A DNA stretch of 64,000 bases from an uncultured Psychroserpens sp. (GTDB lineage Bacteria; Bacteroidota; Bacteroidia; Flavobacteriales; Flavobacteriaceae), in contig CANKZZ010000001.1 in NCBI GenBank assembly GCA_947488655.1, positions 310,001-374,000 of the forward strand, written 5' to 3'. Below are positions 16,992 through 25,100 of this stretch, piece after piece; position 1 is the stretch's first letter, and each line of letters opens with the position of its first letter. The notes under the pieces were generated by a model, which was given only the letters and a program-made list of their open reading frames with translations, was not told where the DNA came from and did no database searches. A program made the translations under genes and the position numbers.

Positions 16992-17296
16992 AACGTAAAG
17001 TCAATAGGTGGAATGAGTATTTTGTAAATGTTCAATAAAAAGATTAAAGCTAAAGATATTAAGTGTAAAAAAGAATTTTTTTAAAATTTTTTACCCCTCT
17101 TCATTAATGCAGATGCAAAGCACCCTAGCTAAACACCCTCACTAACCTCTGCGAAAGGGGAACCCCACCCCTTTGTATATATTCCAAAATTAATCTTGTC
17201 GGCTAAAACTATATCAAGGTGATAGCTGTTATTCTTTAGCTGATGGTAGAAGACATTTTGGAACAAAACAAAAGTTCAACTCAAAATTTTAAAATC
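16992..17296. other. Intergenic region with GC-rich hairpin
   Basis: About 305 bases separate the divergent desulfurase and the next element gene. At 17154-17174 a hairpin with seven perfect pairs (AAAGGGG, loop of seven, CCCCTTT) stands out in AT-rich DNA. A TAATTTTG box on the minus strand (17192-17185) with a TTG 22 bases upstream fits a flavobacterial promoter and could drive the minus defence operon, although it lies about 190 bases from its start. No other gene is seen. Confidence 0.4.
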
Positions 17297-17689
17297 ATGG
17301 TACGAATTATTAACTACAATGAAAGAGAATCTGAAGATGGTTCTACATTCTTTGCTCTAACTATTCAGGGTGGAGTGGAATTACTTCAAAGTAAATCAAC
17401 AGGCAACTTTTATGCAACTGCAAAAAAAGCCAGTATAAGTTCAACCTTTGACAAGGAAACTTGTGAGGCACTTATTGGAACTGAAATGCCTGGTAAAATT
17501 GTGAAAAAGGAATGTGAACCATATTCTTACACCATCAAGGAAACAGGTGAGATTATTGAATTATCTCACAGGTATGAATATGAGACTGAAACACCATCAA
17601 AAATGGATGACATAAGTGAATCAACTATTGATGACTTTGTTACTAGTGAAGCTGTAAAGGAAGAGAATCATCCACTTATAGCAGGATAG
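17297..17689 (+). CDS. Conserved mobile-element protein of unknown function
   Basis: This soluble protein of about 130 residues starts MVRIINYNERESEDG and contains a repeated beta-strand pattern. I remember similar proteins in Bacteroidota integrative elements next to AAA_24 and DUF3871 genes, without a known function. An in-frame ATG at 17243 would add 18 residues. I prefer 17297 because family members start with MVRIINY and the extension looks unstructured. The C-terminal 30 residues are acidic. A hairpin terminator follows at once. It probably belongs to the element maintenance genes rather than to the defence system. Confidence 0.6.
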   Translation: MVRIINYNERESEDGSTFFALTIQGGVELLQSKSTGNFYATAKKASISSTFDKETCEALIGTEMPGKIVKKECEPYSYTIKETGEIIELSHRYEYETETPSKMDDISESTIDDFVTSEAVKEENHPLIAG

Positions 17690-17698
17690 AGTCTAATC

Positions 17699-17738
17699 AA
17701 TGCCCAGAATATTTTGTTTTGGGCATTTTAATTTTTTT
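17699..17738 (+). terminator. Intrinsic terminator
   Basis: The 8-bp arms AATGCCCA and TGGGCATT enclose an AT loop and are followed by TTTTAATTTTTTT. The hairpin lies 10 bases past the preceding stop and just before the RadC-like start. Confidence 0.75.
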
Positions 17739-17742
17739 GAAA

Positions 17743-18180
17743 ATGAATACAATTAAAGAAATTAGAGTTTCCTACTCTTCAGGAAATAATGATAAGATCA
17801 AAATCACCAATAGTAAAGATTCATATGAATTATTGAAATCTTGTTGGTCATTAAATACTATTGAATTACAAGAAGAATTTAAAGTCTTATTATTAAATCG
17901 AAACCATCAAGTCTTGGGAATTTATCCTTTATCCAAAGGCGGTGTTTCTGGCACTTTGGTAGATGCTAAATTAGTGTACAGTGTGGCTTTAAAATGTAAT
18001 GCCTCAAGTATAATTGTTGCACATAATCATCCAAGTGGAAATTTAAAGCCAAGTGAAGCCGATTTAAGATTAACACAGAAACTTAAACTAGCTGGAACAT
18101 ATTTAGACATTACGTTACTGGACCATTTAATAATTACAAGGAATGGGTATTATAGTTTTTCTGATGAATCTCAAATGTGA
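17743..18180 (+). CDS. RadC-like JAB/MPN metallopeptidase-fold protein
   Basis: The protein has 145 residues with the JAMM metal-binding motif: HNHPSG at about residues 94-99 followed by PSEAD, giving H-x-H...S...D, and an upstream Glu in ELQEEFK. RadC-family proteins are common cargo in mobile elements and are often placed beside anti-restriction or recombination genes; the true substrate is unknown and the old link to DNA repair is not supported. The ATG at 17743 is preferred to the upstream TTG at 17719, which would put the start inside the terminator hairpin. A weak TGAGG/CCTCA hairpin follows the stop at 18182-18199. Confidence 0.82.
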   Translation: MNTIKEIRVSYSSGNNDKIKITNSKDSYELLKSCWSLNTIELQEEFKVLLLNRNHQVLGIYPLSKGGVSGTLVDAKLVYSVALKCNASSIIVAHNHPSGNLKPSEADLRLTQKLKLAGTYLDITLLDHLIITRNGYYSFSDESQM

Positions 18181-18249
18181 TTGAGGCTAAAACACCTCAT
18201 TTTGGACATATTTTTAGTCAAAGTAAAATATAGAGATTATTATAAGTAG

Positions 18250-18483
18250 CTATTTTTTACTTTTTTCAAAGTAGAGTAATTCAGAAAGTGTAACAGATAA
18301 TCTATCGGCAATTTTACTTAAAGTATAAATTGTTGGGTTGGTGTTACCAGCTTCAATACGGCTAAAGTTTGATTTTTCAATATTACAAGCTGCTGCGACA
18401 TCTTGTTGTTGGATGTTTTTACTTTCCCTCAACTCTTTAATGCGTTTACCAATAGCTATTTGCAACTTCTTTTTGTCTGTCAT
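18250..18483 (-). CDS. XRE-family transcriptional regulator
   Basis: This DNA-binding protein of about 77 residues is nearly all HTH_3 domain: IGKRIKELRESKNIQQQDVAAACNIEKSNFSRIEAG followed by PTIYTLSKIADRLSV. The ATG at 18483 is preferred, as an upstream in-frame start would extend into the operator region. The gene is divergent from an exported protein gene, and the 104-base gap holds two palindromes (18512-18526, 18535-18550) that look like its operators. I infer that it represses itself and the divergent operon, as in lysogeny or toxin-antitoxin style switches. Confidence 0.85.
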   Translation of the reverse strand: MTDKKKLQIAIGKRIKELRESKNIQQQDVAAACNIEKSNFSRIEAGNTNPTIYTLSKIADRLSVTLSELLYFEKSKK

Positions 18484-18511
18484 TTTTAGGATTAATTGAC
18501 AAATCAAAGTT

Positions 18512-18563
18512 GTTATATATGATAACTAAGTTGGTTATCATAAATGATAATTGAATATATTTG
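18512..18563. promoter_or_regulatory. Two operator-like palindromes overlapping a TTG/TATATTTG promoter
   Basis: Palindrome one is GTTAT-N5-ATAAC (18512-18526). Palindrome two is TTATCAT-AA-ATGATAA (18535-18550). They share the half-site ATGATAA/TTATCAT. A flavobacterial -7 box TATATTTG is at 18556-18563, with TTG at 18531-18533 upstream, so the second palindrome sits between the promoter boxes of the gene at 18588. This is the expected geometry for repression by the XRE protein. Confidence 0.6.
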
Positions 18564-18587
18564 TTAACCTAAATAAAAAAGTATATT

Positions 18588-19040
18588 ATGAGTATTAGAA
18601 AGTATTTATACGTTTTCTTTTTAATTCCTTTATTGGCAATTTCCCAAGAAAAAAAATCATTTCATTTAAAAGATATTATCTATTTAAAAGCAAATGAAGG
18701 AGAGAAAGTTGATTCTTTTTTCAAGTCAAGGTATTTCGACTATCTGGGCATCGATTCTCAATCAAATTCACATGCTTATGCACTAAACTATGATAATTCA
18801 AATGGAGAAGCAACGACTTGGTGTTATAAATATTTAGACGGTCGAGTTAAAGTTTTAGAATCTGATGAGGGAAAGTTAATTATGTTTATTAAAGAGGAAT
18901 TAAACACCTATAAGTCAAATTTTGAATACCAAACGGATGGTTGGGTAATGACATCCTATTTTTATAAACAATATGCTATTGGAATCAGAGAGAATGACAT
19001 TTTAGATAAATATGAGTTATATATTGAAAACCAACTTTGA
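18588..19040 (+). CDS. Exported protein of unknown function
   Basis: The 150-residue protein has an N-terminal signal peptide (basic MSIRKY, hydrophobic stretch to LLAIS, then QEKKS), so it is probably exported to the periplasm. The mature part is mixed alpha/beta with no motif I recognise. It is controlled by a promoter overlapped by XRE-type operators, and the next gene follows 17 bases downstream. It is the only clearly exported product of the island. The pairing with a cytosolic partner and a dedicated repressor hints at a regulated accessory module, but the function is unknown. Confidence 0.65.
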   Translation: MSIRKYLYVFFLIPLLAISQEKKSFHLKDIIYLKANEGEKVDSFFKSRYFDYLGIDSQSNSHAYALNYDNSNGEATTWCYKYLDGRVKVLESDEGKLIMFIKEELNTYKSNFEYQTDGWVMTSYFYKQYAIGIRENDILDKYELYIENQL

Positions 19041-19057
19041 CGGTCAAAATTTTTTAA

Positions 19058-19627
19058 ATGATTTCTGCTTCAACCTATATTTCCGAATTTGAATCTCTTT
19101 CCGATAAAGGTATTTATTGTATAGCTAAAATTAAATGGTGGCTATTGAAACTCGAAGATGAATATAACAATATGCGAGAAGAAGAATCAGAACGCCACAT
19201 GTCTTTTATTGATAAAAATTGGGTAAAATTACCTCATTATTTTGATTCAAGAACACCAGAGGAAAAGTTTTTAAATCTTTTTGATACATTAAACTCTATA
19301 TCAGAACTTCATAGAGAAGAAGACTACTTTAAAGAAGAAATGGCTATTTATAAAGTCATTAAAAACGATTTTGAAAAAGTAAAAAAATGGTTAGCTAGAA
19401 ATGAACATTTTGGTACTAATAAATACTTTATGTTTTCCCTTGATTATTTTGGAGAAGTGGATGAAATAAAGAACGAATTTCATTTGCAAGTATCATTTCT
19501 ACAAGATAGCCATAAAAATATATTTATAGATAGAGATGATTTTAAATTCACCATAGAATTTACAAATACGTTTAATAGTGTTTATTGGTACTTATTAGAA
19601 GAATTGAATTTAAAAACACTCAATTAA
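19058..19627 (+). CDS. Hypothetical cytosolic protein
   Basis: This 189-residue protein is rich in aromatic and acidic residues, with no signal peptide, membrane segment or recognisable motif. The N-terminal 80 residues look helical (EFESLSDKGIYCIAKIKWWLLKLEDEY), and the later part alternates strands and helices. It follows the exported-protein gene by 17 bases and is presumably co-transcribed under the XRE-controlled promoter. It is the last complete gene before the island end. I do not recognise it. Confidence 0.6.
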   Translation: MISASTYISEFESLSDKGIYCIAKIKWWLLKLEDEYNNMREEESERHMSFIDKNWVKLPHYFDSRTPEEKFLNLFDTLNSISELHREEDYFKEEMAIYKVIKNDFEKVKKWLARNEHFGTNKYFMFSLDYFGEVDEIKNEFHLQVSFLQDSHKNIFIDRDDFKFTIEFTNTFNSVYWYLLEELNLKTLN

Positions 19628-19784
19628 TATCGCAGAAGTTGAGTTTACACCATTTATGTCAGAAGTTAAAATTCGTCTTTACCCAAGTGTTTTAAATCAT
19701 ATTAAACCATCAGAAAAAGATAATATTTTCTATTCGCCGATTCTGAACGGTACCTAATTTGAATATTATGATACTTATGTATAA
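19614..19784 (+). pseudogene. Possible gene remnant at island end
   Basis: A frame open from 19614, with an ATG at 19656, encodes protein-like sequence (EVEFTPFMSEVKIRLYPS) to a TAA at 19755. After that stop the same frame continues with FEYYDTYV to a second TAA at 19782-19784. One G-to-T change of GAA to TAA would explain the first stop. It may be the 3' remnant of a gene lost at the recombination border, or a chance open frame. Confidence 0.3.
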
Positions 19785-19972
19785 TGCAAACCTGCAATTA
19801 TTGCAAAGTTTGCAGGGCTGCATATAATGAAAAAACGACTGAAACATTACTGAAACAATTTATCGATTATTTGATAATACATGAAAGCGGATAAAAAGTC
19901 TAAATTATTTATTTTTTTGATATTCAGTTAGTTGAAACTAAATGAAAACAAATGTAGAGGAATTTATTTCGT

Positions 19973-20014
19973 CTCATAATCAGGTGGTCCTTGGTTCGAG
20001 CCCAAGTGGGACCA
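19973..20014 (+). other. attR: 3' fragment of a CAU-anticodon tRNA gene
   Basis: The segment folds as the 3' part of a tRNA. It has an anticodon loop CTCATAA with anticodon CAT at 19975-19977, the 3' anticodon strand TCAGG, a variable loop, a T arm CTTGG-TTCGAGC-CCAAG, the acceptor strand TGGGACC and discriminator A at 20014. The bases before CTCATAA do not pair with TCAGG, and no D arm or 5' acceptor strand is present, so this is not a working tRNA. A tRNA 3' end is the usual target of tyrosine recombinases. The intact tRNA (Met- or Ile-type CAU, 5' strand expected to begin GGTCCCA) should lie upstream of base 1. Confidence 0.85.
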
Positions 20015-20023
20015 CAAAAAAAG

Positions 20024-20058
20024 AAAGACTTTACTTTTAGTAAGGTCTTTTTTTTGTT
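20024..20058 (+). terminator. Terminator downstream of the original tRNA site
   Basis: The stem AAAGACTTTACT with AGTAAGGTCTTT (one G-T pair) and a long T tract follows the partial tRNA by 10 bases. It is probably the terminator of the original tRNA transcript, left behind at the island border. Confidence 0.7.
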
Positions 20059-20176
20059 TTATATGTATCTTTAATTTCATCAAAACATCGTTTTTGTAAC
20101 AAACTAATAGTCTAAAAGACATATAAAATAGAAACACTATGTTTTATAAATTAAATAAAATCTAGACCTAATCATT

Positions 20177-21037
20177 TTGAATTTAATCACAAAACCCATA
20201 TCACTAGAAGATTTAGAAGCATTAAGACAAGCAAAGTCTAATATGCTTAATGTAAGTTGGGCTATGCGTAATGTAAATAAACTTGGAGATACGGTAGAAA
20301 CAGGGATGACCTTTGTGCCAGAAAAAGTGTTGCTTAAATTACAGAAAATCACAAAATCTGTACTTATTAAAGTTATTAAAGCAAATTTATTGACCATACA
20401 AAAAAACAAAACTTTTAAAAAGCCTTCAAAAGTAGCTTACAAGAGTATTGTAACAGGTAGTGGTGCTTTAAGTGGCTTTTTTGGTGCTAGTACAGGTTTT
20501 GGTACAGCAATTTTTGTTTCAGAATTAACAATTACAACTAAGTTTATTATGCGCACTATTATGGATATTGCGCGTAGCGAAGGTGAAGATATTTACACGC
20601 TAGAAGGTCAAATGGCGTGCTTAGAAGTTTTTGCATTAGGAGGAGAATCTAAAGATGATGATGATTTAGACACAAGTTATTATACAACACGTATTGCTAT
20701 AAATTCTGCTTTAAATAATGTATCTACAACAAGTGTTAAAGTAGGATTAGACACATTAATAAAAGGAGCAAGTGCACTTGGCTCTGGAGCATTGAGTAAT
20801 TTTGTTTCTAAAATTGCTACGCGATTAAGCTTATTAATAAGCGAAAAATTTTTAGCTCAAGCTCTACCAATAGTTGGTGCTGTTGGAGGCGGTAGTTTAA
20901 ATTATATTTTTGTTGATCACTTTCAAAAAATGGCAACATCACATTTTACCATTAAACGCTTAGAGCGTCAATATGGAGAAGCAGAGGTGAAAATGGCTTA
21001 TGACACTATCAATGTTTCTAAGACTCTAGAGAGCTAA
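20177..21037 (+). CDS. EcsC family protein
   Basis: The 286-residue protein resembles the EcsC family: an N-terminal helical region (SLEDLEALRQAKSNMLNVSWAMRNVNKLG), a glycine-rich hydrophobic segment (GSGALSGFFGASTGFGTAIFVSELTITTKF) and a second one near the C-terminus (LPIVGAVGGGSLNYIFVDHF). The hydrophobic parts suggest membrane association. In Bacillus EcsC is named from an ABC transporter operon, but the molecular role is unknown. The only usable start is a TTG at 20177, since an in-frame stop lies at 20156 and the first ATG is 22 codons in. It is the first chromosomal gene after the island and has no operon partner. Confidence 0.75.
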   Translation: MNLITKPISLEDLEALRQAKSNMLNVSWAMRNVNKLGDTVETGMTFVPEKVLLKLQKITKSVLIKVIKANLLTIQKNKTFKKPSKVAYKSIVTGSGALSGFFGASTGFGTAIFVSELTITTKFIMRTIMDIARSEGEDIYTLEGQMACLEVFALGGESKDDDDLDTSYYTTRIAINSALNNVSTTSVKVGLDTLIKGASALGSGALSNFVSKIATRLSLLISEKFLAQALPIVGAVGGGSLNYIFVDHFQKMATSHFTIKRLERQYGEAEVKMAYDTINVSKTLES

Positions 21038-21134
21038 TAATATAATGCATCAATTTGTTTTTGGATAGTACATTATTAATGTATCTCAGCCTTCATAATT
21101 GAAGGTTTTTTTATGCCAAAACCCTATTTTATAA

Positions 21135-21204
21135 ACGAATTCTAAACCCTTCCCTACGAATTCTAGATACACCCAAATTTTACCTAAGTCTCCATATATC
21201 TTTG
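21135..21204 (+). promoter_or_regulatory. Direct repeats plus -7 box upstream of SH3 gene
   Basis: The 10-mer ACGAATTCTA occurs at 21135-21144 and again at 21156-21165, exactly 21 bases apart (two helical turns). A -7 box TATCTTTG is at 21197-21204. Paired direct repeats at this spacing just upstream of a promoter are typical of LytTR-type activators, and a LytTR regulator is encoded at 25210. No clear -33 TTG is seen. Confidence 0.45.
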
Positions 21205-21255
21205 AAGTATGAAACACCAAATAGGTGCTAAGTATAAACCCAAAAACAAGATATT

Positions 21256-21999
21256 ATGAAAACTTTAAAGAACACCCAAAACGAAAACAAAACACAAACA
21301 AGAATTTCAAAACTTTTTCAAGCAGTTATGATTTTAGCAATGTTATTTGTTGCGTCAAATATTTATGCTCAAGACAAAGAAGTAGAATTTGATGTTTACA
21401 CCAACTCTGCAGCCAAAGCGTCACAATATTTATTAGGAGATGATGTTGCTCTTAGAGATTGTGCCTCTGTACAATGCGAAAAACTAACAACTCTTAAAAT
21501 AGGTACAAATGTTAGATTACTGGCAAAAAGCGAAACTCCACAAACCATTAATGGTGTTACCAGTAGATTCTATAAAATAAAAATGGGACCACAAATAGGA
21601 TGGATTTGGGGCGGACTCATCTCACAAAAAACAATGGTTAGTCAATTAAATCCAGAAATTAAATTTGTCTTTGGAGAAGCAGGAGTAGATTATAAAGGCT
21701 ATAAGCGTTTTCAAATCAGAGCTGTAAAAAATGGAGAGGAAATAGATAAGATTTTTGTAAAATCTGAAATTTTAAACCACAATCTAGTGAGTATTGTAAG
21801 CAAAAAAGATAATAAATATAATACAGATGTTATTACACTTTGCAATCCAGATACCGAAAGTTGTGATGTCACAAGTAGTAACTCTTACATTGTATTTAAG
21901 AACGATAAATTAATGCAAACTTCAACATTAGTAGCATTAGAAAAAATAGAATTGCGACAAGAAAATTATGCAGTATCATGCGAGTTTGAAAACAAATAG
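21256..21999 (+). CDS. Exported SH3-domain protein
   Basis: The 247-residue protein has a long N-terminal region with a signal segment (LFQAVMILAMLFVASNIYAQ) and then a bacterial SH3 domain: GDDVALRDCASVQCEKLTTLKIGTNVRLL and GPQIGWIWGGLIS. Bacterial SH3 domains often bind cell-wall or protein ligands. Residues 140-247 form an extra domain with four Cys that could pair in the periplasm. The gene stands alone with its own terminator, and its promoter region carries the direct repeats described. Its closeness to the sensor kinase and LytTR pair suggests regulation by them. Confidence 0.7.
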   Translation: MKTLKNTQNENKTQTRISKLFQAVMILAMLFVASNIYAQDKEVEFDVYTNSAAKASQYLLGDDVALRDCASVQCEKLTTLKIGTNVRLLAKSETPQTINGVTSRFYKIKMGPQIGWIWGGLISQKTMVSQLNPEIKFVFGEAGVDYKGYKRFQIRAVKNGEEIDKIFVKSEILNHNLVSIVSKKDNKYNTDVITLCNPDTESCDVTSSNSYIVFKNDKLMQTSTLVALEKIELRQENYAVSCEFENK

Positions 22000-22028
22000 T
22001 TAGTTAATTGATGTTTAGTGATGTTTTT

Positions 22029-22064
22029 AGCGCTGTATCTCTAAAAGAGAGCAGCGCTTTTTTT
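22029..22064 (+). terminator. Intrinsic terminator after SH3 gene
   Basis: The arms AGCGCTG and CAGCGCT, extended by TCTCT/AGAGA, are followed by a T tract. Confidence 0.8.
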
Positions 22065-22111
22065 AGTCTAAAAAAATAGAAACACTAGAAGTATAAAAAA
22101 ATGCGTTCAAA

Positions 22112-22140
22112 ATTGTAAGTTGCATACTAGAACTTACAAT
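22112..22140. promoter_or_regulatory. Perfect 10-bp inverted repeat before sensor kinase
   Basis: The arms ATTGTAAGTT (22112-22121) and AACTTACAAT (22131-22140) have a 9-base loop. The repeat lies 40 bases before the TTG start of the sensor kinase. It could be an operator or a leader hairpin. The following sequence is T-rich but not a clean terminator tract. Confidence 0.45.
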
Positions 22141-22180
22141 ATTTTATTGAGCGCAATCAACACACATTAAAAGCAAAAAT

Positions 22181-25100
22181 TTGAAATTTAAAACGCGACA
22201 TAAATGCTTTCTTTTTTTCTTCGGAATTTTCTTCGGAAACCAACACGTAAGCTACGCTCAAAACAAACAATTACAGTCTTTAACTTTAGAAGACGGTTTG
22301 CCACAATCTCAAGTTTATGCCATTACTCAAGACAATCAAGGCTATTTATGGTTAGGAACTCAAGGTGGCGGATTAGCTCGTTACGATGGAAAGACATTTA
22401 ATGTATTTAACCAAAATCATGGTTTAGCTTCAAATTACATAAACGCCATTCAAAGTAAAAGTGACACCCTATTTATTGGGACTAAACGAGGGCTCTCAAT
22501 TAAAATTAAACAAAAATTTATAAACATTGATATTCCAGAAATTAATAAAATTTATCTATTTAATAAAAGCGTTTTATTGTTAACAATAAAAGGAGTGTAC
22601 ACCATTGGTGAAAATTTTACCGTTAAAAAAGTAAATCTAAATACAGAAATAGATAATCTCCAAACCAATGATATAGTCTACTATGACAATAGTTTTTGGT
22701 TGGCAACCCAAAAAGGTCTTTGGAAATTTAATGGTAAAATAGAGTCGTTAAAACAACTTAAAAAAATAGAGAGTGGTGATTTTAAATCTGTAATTGGAGT
22801 TGATAGTAAAATTGTAGCTTTTACATTTAATGATGGTACCATTGTATTTGATTCTCAAGATTTTGAAGATCAGATATTAATTAGAGAACCACTTAGAATT
22901 AATAATGCAACACTAATTAATAATCAATTATGGTTAGGTACGCAACATGATGGTGTGTCTGTAATAGATATTAATTCATGGTCTGAAACTTTGGTTTTAA
23001 ATACATCTAATGGATTATCTGTACCAGATGTAAAGCAAATTTATAAAGATCAACAAGCAAATATTTGGATAGCAACTTCTGGAGGTGGTTTGTATAAATA
23101 TTTTCAAAATAATTTTAAACATTTTGATACTTCAACTGGGCTTAATGGGAATAGGGTTTACGCAGTTCATCATAGTAATGATGCAATATGGATTTCAAAC
23201 TCTGAGGCAGGTTTAATAAAAATAGACCATTTTGGTGTGCATGACGTTGACATTCCAGATGCATTTTCTAACGTAAAAATAAAAACTATCGCTAGTGACA
23301 ACGATGGGAATATTTGGGCTGGATCAGATGGTAGAGGATTGCTTTTTAAGGGTGAAACTATAAGAGACTCTATTGCTTTTGACTCATTAAAGGGGCAAGT
23401 TTTAAAATTTCCGAAGCAAACTATAGTTTCAAAAGTATTGAGTACAGATAATGGTTTTCCGTTTGATTGGATTAGAAAAATTCATGTAGGTAAAGAAGCT
23501 ATTTATGCAGCGACATATTCTAGCGGGATTGTGAAATTTAATTATACTGCAAAAAATGATAGTTTAAAGGTTTATAAAACATTTGGTACGGTAGATGGGA
23601 TTGAAGACCTTTATATTAGAGATATGATTATTGATAGCGAAAATCGATTATGGTACGCGACTAAAAATGGTCATTTGGGGTATGTGTTTAATGATGAAAT
23701 CACGCATTTAGGTCGAGTATTGGGTCAAAATGTGCCAATAAATTCTTTAGTTTATAGAAATAAAACATTGTTTTTAGGAACTGCAGGACAAGGTATTTGG
23801 TGGTCTAGTAACGAGGATTTTGTGTCGTTTAGAAAATTGGAAGGAGCAAAAAAAGGCGCTTCAGAAAATATTTATCAGCTTATTTTTGATAATCAGGATT
23901 ATTTATGGGTTGGTACAGAGCGTGGTGTTGATAAACTAGAATTAGATAAAGACAATATTATAAAAGATGCATTTTTCTTTGGTAAAAACGATGGGTTTTT
24001 GGGTATTGAAACATGTTTAAACGCTGTAGATAAAGATAGTAAAGGTCATTTATGGTTTGGAGCTCTTTATGGTTTAACAGAGTATCAACCAACAGAGGTT
24101 AAGCATAATACCAGTAGACCTAATATTTTTTTAGAAGATGTTAAAGTAGAGTTTAAAAGTATAGATTCTCTTAATTTTTATGCGAGTAATACTGCTGTTT
24201 TACAATTAGATCCAGGACAACGACAAATGAGTTTTTCGTTTAAAACGGTAGATTTAGATCATCCAAATGCTGTTAATTATCGTTATAAATTAAATAAGAA
24301 TGATTGGAGCCCTTGGTCTAAAAATAATACTCAGGATTTACCAGAGCTTAATTATGGAGCTCATGATTTTTTTGTACAGTCTAGAAATTATCGTTGGATT
24401 GAGAGTGAGCCTCTAAAGTTTTCGTTTTATATAGATAGTCCCTTGCATAAAAAATCATGGTTTCAGTGGTTATTAGCTAGCATTATAATTTTGGTACTTG
24501 CGATGTTAGTTTATCAATATGTTGGACGATTAAAACGAAAAAATTCCGAAGAAAAAAGAAGGCTTGAACTAGAGAATCATCTTCTCACTTTGGAACAAAA
24601 GGCTTTGCGTTTGCAGATGAATCCGCATTTTATTTTTAATGTCCTTAATGGTATAAAAGCGATGGCACCAACAAAGCCAGATAAAATGAATGAAACAGTT
24701 AATAGTTTTGCCACCTTATTGCGAGAAACTTTGGTCAATTCTAGAAAAGATACAATAACTTTAGATCAGGAAATAAAGACTATTAGACATTATATTGAGG
24801 TTGAGCGACTAATGGCTGAGCAACCGTTTACATATGATATAGATTTAAAAACAAATTTGGATGCAGAGGAGATATTAATTCCTCCTATGCTTATTCAACC
24901 TTTTGTTGAAAATGCTATTAGGCATGGTATTTTAAAAGGACCTCGAGAAGGTAAATTATATATTGAATTTTCAAATACCGAAGATATTTTAAAAGTAACT
25001 ATTACCGATAATGGTGTTGGTATTTTTAGTTCACAACAAAACAAACCCAAGACAGATCACCAGTCTATGGCATTAACGGTAACGAAAGAACGTTTAGAGT

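Larger units (their letters stand above)
1..20014. mobile_element. Integrative genomic island, left end outside the window
   Basis: The left edge is a tyrosine recombinase gene that runs off base 1, and the right edge is a partial tRNA copy at 19973-20014. Between them lie genes typical of Bacteroidota mobile elements (AAA_24 ATPase, DUF3871, RadC-like, small winged HTH, XRE regulator) around a defence operon pair. The 8-mer TTCCGAAG, frequent after 22200, is absent here, which fits a foreign origin. I see no relaxase, conjugation or phage structural genes inside the window, so the element is probably a defence island moved by its integrase with other help. If an intact tRNA lies just upstream of base 1, the full element is only slightly longer than 20 kb. 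Confidence 0.85.
19628..20176. other. Gene-poor junction of island and chromosome
   Basis: These 549 bases hold the possible gene remnant, an inverted repeat CCTGCAA/TTGCAGG (19791-19797 and 19810-19816, flanked by TGCA on both sides), the partial tRNA (19973-20014) and its terminator. No complete gene is seen. The inverted repeat about 160 bases inside the junction could be an arm site for the integrase. Confidence 0.5.

Noticed and set aside
19973-20014. Functional tRNA gene
   Set aside because: The 5' half, D arm and 5' acceptor strand are missing and the anticodon stem does not pair.
22204-22401. Small open frame inside the sensor kinase
   Set aside because: It is a shadow in another frame with basic low-quality sequence and no separate signals.
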